Source: an uncultured Clostridium sp. (lineage in GTDB: Bacteria > Bacillota > Clostridia > Lachnospirales > Lachnospiraceae). From it: DNA of 47,657 bases. The DNA lies in the NCBI GenBank assembly GCA_900542035.1, contig UQMJ01000021.1, forward strand, positions 1 to 47,657, given 5' to 3'. The notes beneath the pieces are model-generated. The model saw nothing but the letters and a program-made list of their open reading frames with translations, ran no database searches and was not told where the DNA came from. Shown one piece after another: positions 25,101 to 34,635 of the stretch (the first letter of the stretch is position 1; each line of letters opens with the position of its first letter). The translations under genes were made by a program, and so were the position numbers.

Positions 25101-27140
25101 CTATTTTTCATTTATTTTCTCTGCTGGAAGATGGATATATTGTTCTACTTCATTCCAGTTTACCACAAATCCGGCTCCGTGGGAACAAAAAACCGAAGAG
25201 GATGGATTTTCTTTATCTGCTCCTTTGTTATAAGCGCAGTCTGCAATGACCTCTTCTGGATTGTGGCATTCCCTGTATCCGCCCCAAATCATGGAAATAC
25301 TTCCTCTTCCCTGGGTCTGGGCCGCCAGTTCTATTCCGTAATCCATAAAAGAAGCCACCGGTCCTCTGCCGGATATGGAAACCATATTTTCTGCCAGCAT
25401 AGGCGGATCGAACTCTCCAGACCGCTTCTGGACATCGGCCATAATCTTTCCCGCATACTCATCCGGCGCGCTGATTTCAAACTGATACCAGGGTTCTAAC
25501 AGCACGTTCTCCGCCTTCTCCAGTCCCTGACGGATTGCCCTGTACACAGCCTCTCGAAAATCTCCCCCTTCTGTATGCTTTAAATGGGCTTTTCCTGCGG
25601 TCAGAACAATCCGGATATCCGTAAGCGGCGAACCGGTTAAAATTCCTTTGTGCACCCGCTCAAACACATGGGTCCGCACCAGATTCTGATACTGGATGGC
25701 CAATGTATCCACATGACATTCACTGGCGAATGAAATCCCGCTGTCCCGTTTTGCCGGCTCTAACCGGAGATGGACTTCTGCATAATGGCGAAGCGGTTCA
25801 TAATGGCCAAATCCCATCACTTCACTGGCAATGGTTTCCCGATACAGCACCTTAGGAGGTGCAAACACAGCTTCGATTCCAAACCGGTTCTTTAACACCT
25901 GGGTAAGCACTTCCAGCTGGATTTTTCCCATCACGCTAACCACCAGGCTTTGGTCTTCCCTGCTTTCTGCCAGAAGCTGCGGTTCTTCCTCTTCCAGCAT
26001 TTTTAATGTGCGAAACAGCGTATGGCTGTCCGTTGTTCCAGAAGTTACCTGGGCCTGAAGCGCCGGCCGCATCTGCATATGGCTTTTTCTTTTTTCATAC
26101 TGGCAAACCGCATAGGAACGCTCTTTTTCTTGTCCTGGACATTCTCCGGCAGACACCAGGACATCCTGACAGACCGGTACAGAAAGACCGGTCACTGCAC
26201 AGAGGCTTCCGGCAGAAGCGCTGGCTGCAGACTGGCTTTGTTGTCCGGAATACAGACGAATCTCATGAACCTTCTCTGTTTCCGCATTCTGGTCTTCGCG
26301 TTCCAATCTCCCGACTATCCGGACTTCGTCCCTGCTTTTCAGCTCTCCGGACAGAACTTTTAAAAACGTAATTCTCTGGCCCTTCTCATCGTGGCGCACT
26401 TTATAAACCAGGCCGGAAAAAGGCTTGTCTTCCTCATATCTGCTTTCTGTCAGTTCGTGGAATGCCTGGAAAAACCGGTCAATCCCCTGGTCGTTTAGCG
26501 CGGAACCCTTCATGCACAGCACACCGCGTCTTTCTCGGATCATGGTTCTGAAAACCTCAAGCAGCCGGTCTTGTTCAATGGGACTGCCTTCCAGATAAGC
26601 TTCCATAATCTCTTCATCCCGTTCAGCCGCAAATTCCGTCAGACTCTCTAAATCGGCTTTTCCACAGGGCCAGTTCTCAATCAGCACTGCGTCCTTTGTC
26701 AGACGGTCTCGGATCTCCTGCATCGTCAAATCCACATCCGCGTGCTCTAAGTCCGTTTTATTTAAAAACAGAAACACCGGAACCTGAAATCGTTCCAGCA
26801 TCCGAAACAGCGTAACTGTGTGGGCTGCCACACCGGAAGATGCATCGATCAGCAAAATTGCATAATCCAGCACCGTTGCCGCTCGCTCAGTTTCCGCTGA
26901 AAAATCCACATGACCAGGCGTATCTAACAGGTAATACTCGTCTCCCTGATATTCAAACCAGCTTTGGTCCGCATAGATGGTAATTCCTCTGGCTTTCTCC
27001 ACTTCATCTCCATCCAGCAGGGTATTCTTCTGATCCACCCTTCCCGCCTTCCGGATCGCTCCTGTATGGTACAACAGCTGCTCTGAAAAAGTAGTTTTCC
27101 CTCCGTCTACATGGGCGAATACGCCAAAGGTTTTTCTCAT
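25101..27140 (-). CDS. EF-G/TetM-family ribosomal GTPase
   Basis: The 679-residue protein is a translational GTPase of the ribosomal-protection (Tet(M)/Tet(W)) side of the EF-G family. GTPase motifs: AHVDGGKT (9-16), the switch DEVEKARGITI, DTPGHVDF (73-80) and NKTD (127-130). Domain II, III, IV and V regions follow, with GRGPVASFMDYGIELAAQTQGRGSISM near the end. The P-loop has VDGGKT where Tet(M) and EF-G have VDAGKT. Sequence divergence and the lack of a mobile context argue against calling it a tetracycline-resistance gene; a housekeeping or stress ribosome-rescue role is possible. AAGGAGGA precedes the ATG, and a Suv3-like helicase gene follows. Confidence 0.78.
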   Translation of the reverse strand: MRKTFGVFAHVDGGKTTFSEQLLYHTGAIRKAGRVDQKNTLLDGDEVEKARGITIYADQSWFEYQGDEYYLLDTPGHVDFSAETERAATVLDYAILLIDASSGVAAHTVTLFRMLERFQVPVFLFLNKTDLEHADVDLTMQEIRDRLTKDAVLIENWPCGKADLESLTEFAAERDEEIMEAYLEGSPIEQDRLLEVFRTMIRERRGVLCMKGSALNDQGIDRFFQAFHELTESRYEEDKPFSGLVYKVRHDEKGQRITFLKVLSGELKSRDEVRIVGRLEREDQNAETEKVHEIRLYSGQQSQSAASASAGSLCAVTGLSVPVCQDVLVSAGECPGQEKERSYAVCQYEKRKSHMQMRPALQAQVTSGTTDSHTLFRTLKMLEEEEPQLLAESREDQSLVVSVMGKIQLEVLTQVLKNRFGIEAVFAPPKVLYRETIASEVMGFGHYEPLRHYAEVHLRLEPAKRDSGISFASECHVDTLAIQYQNLVRTHVFERVHKGILTGSPLTDIRIVLTAGKAHLKHTEGGDFREAVYRAIRQGLEKAENVLLEPWYQFEISAPDEYAGKIMADVQKRSGEFDPPMLAENMVSISGRGPVASFMDYGIELAAQTQGRGSISMIWGGYRECHNPEEVIADCAYNKGADKENPSSSVFCSHGAGFVVNWNEVEQYIHLPAEKINEK

Positions 27141-27174
27141 GGTCCGCTTCCTCCTTTACAATCATCAATATAGC

Positions 27175-27203
27175 ATCATAACACACTTTATCCGCTCCGG
27201 CAA
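27175..27203 (-). promoter_or_regulatory. Promoter of the TetM-like/helicase operon
   Basis: The minus strand reads TTGCCG (27198-27203), 17 bases, TATGAT (27175-27180), 35 bases before the ATG at 27140. The leader is therefore short, with no room for the attenuator leader found before tet(M). Confidence 0.6.
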
Positions 27204-27274
27204 TCATCCTTCTTTGCACCTTCCCCTGTCCTGTTTCATATGCAACAATAAGGCTCTTTTTATGGAGGTTATTT

Positions 27275-29152
27275 ATGGAAGACGGCCGCATTGTTGCCGC
27301 TTTAGCAGGCAATCCCAATGTAGGAAAAAGCAGTATTTTTAATGCTCTTACAAAAATGCATCAGCACACTGGAAACTGGACCGGAAAAACTGTAGCCCTG
27401 GCTCAGGGCACTTACCAGTACGGCGGAAAGGAATTTTTGCTGGTTGATCTTCCTGGTACTTATTCTCTCAATGCCCGCTCTGAAGAAGAAAAAATTGCCA
27501 GGGATTATATCTGTTCCGGCCAGGCTGATATTCTTCTTGTGGTCTGCGACGCTACCTGTCTGGAGCGGGGGCTTCATCTGCTGTCCCAGATTACCCGTCT
27601 GGAAGATGTAAAAGACCATGGAACGCCTATTATTCTCTGTGTCAATTTATGCGATGAAGCACGACGGAAAGGAATCTCCATTGACTTTTCCCTCCTGGAA
27701 GATGTACTGCAAATCCCAGTCATCCCCTGCTGTTCCAGAGACAAAAAAAGCATGGAGCAAATCCGCCAGGCTGCCGCGGATTCCTATGAGCAGCTTTTTT
27801 CCTATGACTGCCTGGATTTTTCGCCAAAAGCCCTGGCAAACCAGACTGTCTTAGGATGCTCCCTGTCCTGCAGAAAGTCCGACGATCGGATTGACCGGAT
27901 TGTAACCGGAAAAATAACGGGAAAACTGATTATGATCGGACTGCTTCTTTTCATCTTCTGGCTGACGATGAGCGGCGCTAACTATCCGTCCCGCATTTTA
28001 TGGAATTCGCTCTTTCAGTTAGAGGGGAAACTTGCAGATGGAATGGCGTTTCTTCACGCCCCTGAATGGCTGACTGGATGTGTCGTTTATGGAATTTATC
28101 GGGTTCTGGCCTGGGTCATTTCTGTTATGCTGCCTCCTATGGCCATTTTCTTTCCTCTTTTTACCCTGTTGGAAGACCTGGGGTATCTGCCCCGCGCGGC
28201 CTATAATATGGATCGGGCCTTTGAAAAATGTAAATCCTGCGGAAAACAATGTCTGACTATGGCAATGGGATTTGGATGCAACGCAGCCGCCGTCGTAGGA
28301 TGCCGGATTATCGACTCTCCCAGAGAGCGGCTGATTGCTGTCCTGACCAACTCCATGATTCCCTGCAACGGGCGTTTTCCTACTCTTTTTACTCTGATCA
28401 CGCTCTTTTTTACCGCAGGACTTGGCGGTACAATGTTTGGGTCGTTTCGCGCCGCACTCTGTCTGACCGGCGTAATCCTGTTAGGAGTCCTGGCCTCCCT
28501 GGCTGCTTCCTGGCTGCTGTCCCATACCCTGCTAAGAGGAATCCCTTCTTTTTTTACCTTAGAGCTTCCTCCCTACCGGCGTCCCCAGATCGGAAAGGTA
28601 CTGGTCCGTTCTATCTTTGACCGGACTCTGTTCGTACTGGGAAGAGCCGTCGCCATCGCCGCCCCCGCAGGGCTTTTAATCTGGATTCTGGCCAACGTTT
28701 CCTATGTGGGCGCTGAAAATGGATTCTTTGCACTGGCGTCCCAGACAGTGTCTTCCAATCCCACTCTTCTCTCTATCCTGACCGGATTTTTTGACCCATT
28801 CGGACGTCTTCTGGGACTGGACGGTGTGATTTTAGTGGGATTTATCCTGGGATTTCCAGCTAATGAAATCGTACTTCCTATTATCCTCATGGCCTATCTG
28901 CAGTCAGGAATGCTGATTGAAATGGAAGACTCCCATGTATTAAGCCAGCTTCTTCTGGCTCATGGATGGACCTGGCAGACCGCTGTATCCATGCTGATTT
29001 TCTCCTTATTTCACTGGCCCTGCTCCACTACTGTCCTGACAATCAAGAAAGAAACCGGTTCGTGGAAATGGACGGCGCTTTCCATCCTGCTTCCCACTGT
29101 CTTAGGCGTCTTTTTGTGTATAACGGTTACGGCGGTGTTCCGGATGTTTTAA
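27275..29152 (+). CDS. feoB: Ferrous iron transport protein B
   Basis: FeoB is the inner-membrane Fe(II) importer with a cytosolic G domain. The 625-residue protein has G1 GNPNVGKSS (12-20), switch TGNWTGKTV, G3 DLPG (58-61) and G4 NLCD (124-127), followed by about eight to ten helices with the conserved Cys-containing GFGCNAAAVVGCRI and PCNGRFPTL segments. It is shorter than the ~770-residue E. coli protein, which is usual for clostridial forms. GGAGG precedes the ATG. Its 3' end overlaps the convergent ABC permease gene by 51 bases. Confidence 0.93.
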   Translation: MEDGRIVAALAGNPNVGKSSIFNALTKMHQHTGNWTGKTVALAQGTYQYGGKEFLLVDLPGTYSLNARSEEEKIARDYICSGQADILLVVCDATCLERGLHLLSQITRLEDVKDHGTPIILCVNLCDEARRKGISIDFSLLEDVLQIPVIPCCSRDKKSMEQIRQAAADSYEQLFSYDCLDFSPKALANQTVLGCSLSCRKSDDRIDRIVTGKITGKLIMIGLLLFIFWLTMSGANYPSRILWNSLFQLEGKLADGMAFLHAPEWLTGCVVYGIYRVLAWVISVMLPPMAIFFPLFTLLEDLGYLPRAAYNMDRAFEKCKSCGKQCLTMAMGFGCNAAAVVGCRIIDSPRERLIAVLTNSMIPCNGRFPTLFTLITLFFTAGLGGTMFGSFRAALCLTGVILLGVLASLAASWLLSHTLLRGIPSFFTLELPPYRRPQIGKVLVRSIFDRTLFVLGRAVAIAAPAGLLIWILANVSYVGAENGFFALASQTVSSNPTLLSILTGFFDPFGRLLGLDGVILVGFILGFPANEIVLPIILMAYLQSGMLIEMEDSHVLSQLLLAHGWTWQTAVSMLIFSLFHWPCSTTVLTIKKETGSWKWTALSILLPTVLGVFLCITVTAVFRMF

Positions 29153-30061
29153 ACGCCACCTTGTTGTTCCTTTTTTCATTGCTGGGTCAATCAGCTTTTC
29201 CGCCGCCCCGATAAACAAAAGCGCTGTTGCCAGCTGAACCGCTATGCTGACAAAAATCCAATGTCCGGTTATCCAGCTGCTTTCGTGGTATCCAAACCAC
29301 TGGGACGCCGTACTGACAACGCTGTTCATCCCTGTCTGGTTCCGGATAATCGAATAAAAGGTTGCGGCTGGGTTTAACAGCATCAGATATAAAAAGCCTC
29401 CGGAGCTGGCCTGGTTTGCCACGCTTCCAATCTGGTTCATATAGCTGTTCCAGCGCATAGTAGAAATACTCAGGGCAAATTCATTAACCGCGTAAGTACC
29501 TCCTACCAGAAGAAACGTCCCGCCGTAAGACGCAGCAGCTGACAAAATCGTCCGCTTACACAGCGCGGAGCAAAACAGACCAATCCCTGCTACCAGAAGG
29601 GCTGTTACAACAAAGTGGGAAAACAGCAGAAGCAAATCCTTCCAGTTAATCCCCCCATAGACAAATACCAGGGCAATTACCGGAAAGCTGGCAATCAGAA
29701 TCAGAAACATATTGCTTAAAGATGCCATCATCTTTCCCCTGATAATCTGCTTCGGAGTGGTCTGGGTAGACAGCAGAAGGTCAAGCGTCTGCCGTTCCCG
29801 TTCGCCGCTGATGCTGCCCGCCGCAATGGCGGGCATAAGAAAGAGAAGCATGGCAAACTCCACTGCCGTCACAAATACATACATCTCTAAAAATCCAGTA
29901 TACTGAATTTCTGCAGTTGTCCACACCCGATACAGGACCGAATACATATTGAGCAGGGCGGCGGCGGCCAGAATCCCGTTAAATACCATCAGGCTGATAG
30001 GCAGACGCGAGCTTCGGGAACTGGCTTTTAATTCTTTTTTATAAATTGGATTAACCTTCAT
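29102..30061 (-). CDS. ABC-2 type permease (last gene of the TCS/ABC operon)
   Basis: The 319-residue protein has six predicted helices, with an early helix (residues 22-47), the SISGERERQTLDLLLSTQTTPKQIIRGKM cytoplasmic loop typical of ABC-2/Gld-type permeases and a positively charged C-terminus. It overlaps the ATPase gene by 11 bases, so it is coupled to it. A loop with the pattern ERERQTLDLLL is characteristic of permeases of the NatB/GldF branch. The gene's 3' end overlaps the end of feoB on the other strand. The substrate is unknown. Confidence 0.85.
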   Translation of the reverse strand: MKVNPIYKKELKASSRSSRLPISLMVFNGILAAAALLNMYSVLYRVWTTAEIQYTGFLEMYVFVTAVEFAMLLFLMPAIAAGSISGERERQTLDLLLSTQTTPKQIIRGKMMASLSNMFLILIASFPVIALVFVYGGINWKDLLLLFSHFVVTALLVAGIGLFCSALCKRTILSAAASYGGTFLLVGGTYAVNEFALSISTMRWNSYMNQIGSVANQASSGGFLYLMLLNPAATFYSIIRNQTGMNSVVSTASQWFGYHESSWITGHWIFVSIAVQLATALLFIGAAEKLIDPAMKKGTTRWRLKHPEHRRNRYTQKDA

Positions 30062-30998
30062 GGATCAGCACCACCTTCTCGTCTTTCTCTGTAATCTGCA
30101 TAAACAGAGTTTCCAGATCTCCCCGTACCCTGGAAAATCCGCATACCGGAATTTCGGCATCTACTAGCTGCTGCAAAAGCTGGGCCTCGTCCTCCCGATC
30201 TCCGATAAAACCCACCATAATTTCGTCTCCTTTTACGGAAATCGTCTGTACGCTTGGATGGCTGCGCAAAATCGCCATCGTCCGTTCTACGCCTCCGTTT
30301 ACGGTAATGATTAATGGTCTGGAGCTGTCTACACGCTCCAAAATGTCCTGCATACTGCCTCCCAGAACCATGTGTCCCTGATCAATAATTCCCAGATCCG
30401 TACACACTTCTGACAGTTCCGAAAGCAGATGGGAACTAATTAATACCGTCTTTTTTTGTTCATGAAGTTCCCTGATAATCTCTTTAAACTCAAACCGGCT
30501 TCTGGGATCCATTCCGGATGTAGGCTCATCCAGAATCAGCAGCTGAGGGTCGTGAATCAACGCTCTTGCCAGGCACAGCCGCTGCTTCATGCCTCTGGAA
30601 AGTCCGTCTACATAAAAGTCAGTCCGATCTTCCAGCCCCACCTGTTCTAACAGCGTCATAATCCTGGTACGCGCCTTTAACCCGTCTAGTCCATAACAGG
30701 AAGCGAAAAATTCCATGTACTCGGAAACTTTTAAATTGTCATATACACCAAAATAGTCCGGCACATATCCTATCATGCCTTTTACCGTATCCGGTTCCCT
30801 GCGGATATCATATCCATCCACTTCTACCGTACCGGAATCTGGCATTAAAAGACCGCAGATAATCTTAATGGTTGTCGTTTTTCCCGCTCCGTTGGGGCCT
30901 ACAAATCCAAACAGTGCTCCATGGGGAATCTCCAGATTCAATCCGGATAATGCGTGATATTTGCCAAATGTCTTTTCCAGATTTCTGATTTTCAGCAT
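30051..30998 (-). CDS. ABC transporter ATPase (NatA/GldA-like)
   Basis: The 315-residue subunit has Walker A GPNGAGKTT (34-42), signature LSRGMKQR (133-140), Walker B LLILDEP (153-159) and the switch histidine in SSHLL. The Q-loop position reads YVPDYFG, with Asp in place of Gln. A C-terminal extension of about 90 residues follows the ATPase core. The ATG at 30998 shares its A with the stop codon of the upstream gene (TAATG), and GGGAGGG precedes it. An in-frame extension upstream lies inside the preceding gene and is not used. Confidence 0.9.
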   Translation of the reverse strand: MLKIRNLEKTFGKYHALSGLNLEIPHGALFGFVGPNGAGKTTTIKIICGLLMPDSGTVEVDGYDIRREPDTVKGMIGYVPDYFGVYDNLKVSEYMEFFASCYGLDGLKARTRIMTLLEQVGLEDRTDFYVDGLSRGMKQRLCLARALIHDPQLLILDEPTSGMDPRSRFEFKEIIRELHEQKKTVLISSHLLSELSEVCTDLGIIDQGHMVLGGSMQDILERVDSSRPLIITVNGGVERTMAILRSHPSVQTISVKGDEIMVGFIGDREDEAQLLQQLVDAEIPVCGFSRVRGDLETLFMQITEKDEKVVLIHEG

Positions 30999-33505
30999 TA
31001 CCGTTCCCTCCCTGTCACGTAAAGAATTGGAAGAACCACATTTCCGTACTCCATCGCGCTGTCGCACACATACCGGACTGTAATGGTATTGCCTGGAGAT
31101 AAAAATGGTTTCAGCTGCCAGTCCTCAAATTCCAGCCTGCTCCTGACTATCAGTTCGTATTCTCCGCTTTCATAGTTGTAAAAATAAATGCTTCCTGCAA
31201 ATGGCTGAATCTGTCCAAGTGAAGTCGTTTCCTTGAAAATTGCAGACATATTTTCAAACCGCAGCTTTTTAATCTCCAAATCGCTGCCTAAACTGTATTC
31301 TAACGTAACCGGATTTGTTCCGATAATGGTATTGCCGGAAGTCCGGTAGCTTCCATTGATTACCTTAGGGGCCGTTCTCATGGCAGAACGGTATACCAGA
31401 TCGTCCTGTCTCATATCCGCTTCTGCCGCCGCAGTCAGCATCGTCAGTCCGGATACGTCATATCCATCCCCCATTAAAAAAGAATCTGAAGGTTCCGTTC
31501 CCCGAAACGCTACAATTCTTGCCCCAGGCTGGTAACCGGTCAGATATTCATCCAGATAAAATTCCAGAAGACTGGTTTTTGCCATTGTCCGCATATATTC
31601 CATATCCGAAATATCCGCTCTCTTGTATCTCCAGCCTCCGGTAATCTGCTCTGCCGTTACTCTGGACGCTCCGGAATCGACGGGATAATTTGATACAAAC
31701 AGACCGTCTAAGGTTTTGGTCTCTCCTGGATCCATATCTCCTACCAGAGCCAGCGCCCCATACAGCAGAACTGCCGTATTTTCAATTCTGCAGTCCATGT
31801 GATTGGTAATGGTTCCCGTCATTTTTCCTTCAAAATACTGGACCTGGGCTTCAATCCCCTGTCCGGAAACATTGTCAAACCGTTTTTCCAGCTGGAAATA
31901 ATTAGAAGCAAACGCCGGTACATTCTGTACATCCAGTCTGGTTCCATCTTCTGCATAGCGAATCAGAATATTGGGCGTTTCCTGCCCTGTAAACTTAGGA
32001 ATCTGCTCCGCTTCATAATAAGCGCTCCTGGTAATGGGGCGTACCGTATAGGATGGATCAAACTGAACTGAATACGGACGGTTATCCGGCGCCTGCATAT
32101 TCACATAGGTGGACTCCGTTACCATTTCATCCGATACGTCCTGGATAGATGCGTAATTAAAAAACGTATTGGTAAAACGGGTTTCCCCGCTCATAACGTA
32201 AACAATTCCCGTACACAGAAGAGACAAAAGCACCACGCTGGTCCGGTAATATCTGCGCATATTCCTCTGTTTTAAAAAGAAATAAAGTCCTGGCCCGACC
32301 AGCAGAATATAACTGATAATTACCACTGCATAAAAGCCAATGTGAGGCAGTTTTTCTACGCTTCCGGCATTGATAATGTTCTGAACCGCCCAATAGGTAT
32401 TGGAAGTCCCGCTGTACAGATAATCGGAAAGGTTCGTAATCCTGGTTTCTCCTAAAATTCTGGTCAAAAGCTGATCCACATAGGACGGATTTTCCTGGCA
32501 GAATTCGTCCAGATCTGTGAAATCAAAGGCAGACGCCACGATAATTCCGCTTTCCCTTGCAACTGCTGTCAAAAGCGGGATCTCTCCGCTCTCCATTAAA
32601 ACGTTGCCTTCTGAAAGATTGATGTCGTTGCATTCCAGCAGAATCTTAGAGCTGCCTATTTTAGAAAACAGGTAGCCTTCTCCCATATCGACCGCCACAG
32701 TTCCCAGGGAAACCGGCGTTTCTTCCAGATCATTTTCCAGAAAATCATATAAATTGTCACAGCCTCTTGCTCCGCTTCCCAGAATCAGAACGCCTCCCCT
32801 GTTTACCCACTCTCTGATGGCTCCCAGCTGTTCTTCTGACAGTCTTCGGGTATCATAATTGGTAATCAGAAGCACATCCAGCTGATCCAGACCGGCTGCC
32901 TGGCTGGGAATACTCCCTGCTACCATTTTGCACAGTCTGGTCTTTAAGGTACTGTAATTAACTCCCACATCATTGAAATACTGCAGCTTATTCTGGGTAT
33001 CGCTTATGACTCCCACTAAAAGCTCGGGAATATCCTCCCTGGTATTCAGTTTTAAGCGTTTCTGGGCAATCTTTTCTTCCTGCTCATTCAGAAGGCTGAC
33101 ATACAGCTGATCCGCTTTCGCTCCCAATGGAATGTTCAGGTTTTTCTGGCTGGTCTCTCCCCCTTCCAGAAAAACCGGAAATTCATACTGGTAAATCTGG
33201 TAATCCGATTCCATGGAAAGTACCTGAAGCGTGCCCGAAAAATCTCCTTCCTGATGATTGGCCAGCGTTACATAGACCGGAAGATACCGGCCCCCTTTTG
33301 CCATATTGTCGTATCCATAGCTGGCCTCTAACTCCACCTGGGTATTCATATACCCATATTCCGGTTCTTTCAGCAGATTCTCTGCCGCCTGGGCTTGTCC
33401 GCCTCCTGTTAAACCGGCCAAAACAGTAAATATGACTGTAAAAACCAGAAGGCAGATCAGCGCGGTTTTACCCGCACTTTCTGCCTGTTTCTTTTTGACT
33501 CCCAT
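30998..33505 (-). CDS. Large exported membrane protein with glutamine-amidotransferase-like region
   Basis: I do not recognise a named family with certainty. The 835-residue product has an N-terminal helix/signal region (about 14-35, AQA-AEN cleavage possible at 40), an extracellular beta-rich part, a region at about 205-350 resembling a class I glutamine-amidotransferase-like fold (LDVLLITNYDTRRLSEEQL, then WVNRGGVLILGSG), two helices at 390-411 and 421-438, and a 400-residue C-terminal beta-rich part. The catalytic Cys-His-Glu triad is not obvious, so it is probably non-enzymatic. Position between a two-component pair and an ABC exporter suggests a ligand-sensing or accessory subunit. The ATG at 33505 lies 7 bases after the kinase stop. 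Confidence 0.65.
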   Translation of the reverse strand: MGVKKKQAESAGKTALICLLVFTVIFTVLAGLTGGGQAQAAENLLKEPEYGYMNTQVELEASYGYDNMAKGGRYLPVYVTLANHQEGDFSGTLQVLSMESDYQIYQYEFPVFLEGGETSQKNLNIPLGAKADQLYVSLLNEQEEKIAQKRLKLNTREDIPELLVGVISDTQNKLQYFNDVGVNYSTLKTRLCKMVAGSIPSQAAGLDQLDVLLITNYDTRRLSEEQLGAIREWVNRGGVLILGSGARGCDNLYDFLENDLEETPVSLGTVAVDMGEGYLFSKIGSSKILLECNDINLSEGNVLMESGEIPLLTAVARESGIIVASAFDFTDLDEFCQENPSYVDQLLTRILGETRITNLSDYLYSGTSNTYWAVQNIINAGSVEKLPHIGFYAVVIISYILLVGPGLYFFLKQRNMRRYYRTSVVLLSLLCTGIVYVMSGETRFTNTFFNYASIQDVSDEMVTESTYVNMQAPDNRPYSVQFDPSYTVRPITRSAYYEAEQIPKFTGQETPNILIRYAEDGTRLDVQNVPAFASNYFQLEKRFDNVSGQGIEAQVQYFEGKMTGTITNHMDCRIENTAVLLYGALALVGDMDPGETKTLDGLFVSNYPVDSGASRVTAEQITGGWRYKRADISDMEYMRTMAKTSLLEFYLDEYLTGYQPGARIVAFRGTEPSDSFLMGDGYDVSGLTMLTAAAEADMRQDDLVYRSAMRTAPKVINGSYRTSGNTIIGTNPVTLEYSLGSDLEIKKLRFENMSAIFKETTSLGQIQPFAGSIYFYNYESGEYELIVRSRLEFEDWQLKPFLSPGNTITVRYVCDSAMEYGNVVLPILYVTGRER

Positions 33506-33512
33506 ATCTTTC

Positions 33513-34634
33513 TCATCCAATCTTGCTGAAATTTTCTTTATTAATATCAAAATTTACCTTCAGCTTCACTGTAAATACCGTCCCATTTAAATCGCTGGTC
33601 ACATGAATGTCTCCGCCATGCATATCTACGATATTTTTTGCAATCGCCAGCCCCAGTCCCGTGCCGCCGGTTGCGGCAGAGCGGGAATGTTCGACCCGAT
33701 AAAACTTATTAAACAGAAGGGGCAGGTCTTTTTCCGGTATTACATATCCAAAGTTTGTAACTGAAACCGTCACAATCTCGTCATCTGCTTCTACGTCTAC
33801 CAGAATCCGTTTGCCGTCTGCTCCATATTTGATTGCATTGTTAATTAAGTTATCAAACAGCCTGGCCAGCAGATTGCCGTCTGCAGTAATAACCTTTGCC
33901 GGCACATTGCTGCGCAGCTCATAGACCAGATTTTTCTCCATAAAGCTGGGATAAAACTCTTCCAGAAGCTGGCTTAGCAGCTTGATAATATCCACCTGAC
34001 CTACCTTCATGGAAATCTTGCCGCAGTTCAGCTTAGTAAATCCAAACAGCTCTTCAATCAGCTTTTCCAGTCGTTTTGCCTTCGTATAGGCAATGTCGAT
34101 ATACTTTTTTTCCATCTCAGGAGGAAGAGAATTTCCTACTGACAAAAGTTCCAGGTAACCGATAATCGACGTCAGCGGGGTACGCAGGTCGTGAGCCACA
34201 TTGGTAATCAGCTCATTTTTGGTACGCTCTGATTCCCGTTCTTTGTCCATCAGATTGCGGATATCCTGAGCCAGCTGGTTCAGGCTTGCCGCCATGCTGG
34301 AAAACTCGTCATCCCCTATGACTTCTACTTCTGTGTTTAAGTTTCCTTCTGAAATGCTCTGCATCGCCTCATAAAGTTTCCTTATGTAATCCAGGGATCG
34401 CTTTTGCAAAATCAGGAAAAGGGCTGAAAAAACTACGATTCCTAAGAGCACATAACACAGCACTCCGATTGTGCCGGACTCCATCGCTCCCACAAACCGG
34501 CCGCCTCTTCCGCTTTCCCGCAGATAGTCCATTACCATAGAAACATTGGTAACCAGGAATATCTCAACCAGGCAGGTAACTGCGGCGCTGTAGAAAATAT
34601 TGGCTAACACTCTGGCGTAAAAGCGCCCGCTCAT
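33513..34634 (-). CDS. Sensor histidine kinase (VanS-like)
   Basis: The 373-residue membrane kinase has two N-terminal helices (about 10-33 and 54-76) around a short ~20-residue extracellular loop, a HAMP region (80-130), a HisKA domain with NVAHDLRTPL (phospho-acceptor His148) and a HATPase domain with N-box NLINNAIKYG, F-box FNKFYRVEHS and G2 box GGTGLGLAI. The short loop suggests it senses within the membrane or through a partner, here perhaps the 835-residue protein. The ATG at 34634 follows the regulator stop by 1 base; a TTG four codons upstream is an alternative. Confidence 0.93.
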   Translation of the reverse strand: MSGRFYARVLANIFYSAAVTCLVEIFLVTNVSMVMDYLRESGRGGRFVGAMESGTIGVLCYVLLGIVVFSALFLILQKRSLDYIRKLYEAMQSISEGNLNTEVEVIGDDEFSSMAASLNQLAQDIRNLMDKERESERTKNELITNVAHDLRTPLTSIIGYLELLSVGNSLPPEMEKKYIDIAYTKAKRLEKLIEELFGFTKLNCGKISMKVGQVDIIKLLSQLLEEFYPSFMEKNLVYELRSNVPAKVITADGNLLARLFDNLINNAIKYGADGKRILVDVEADDEIVTVSVTNFGYVIPEKDLPLLFNKFYRVEHSRSAATGGTGLGLAIAKNIVDMHGGDIHVTSDLNGTVFTVKLKVNFDINKENFSKIG

Positions 34635-34635
34635 A

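Noticed and set aside
25101..27140. Tetracycline-resistance gene
   Set aside because: The protein is of the ribosomal-protection GTPase family but diverges in the P-loop, lacks the tet(M) leader, and has no transposon genes nearby. Resistance cannot be claimed from sequence alone.
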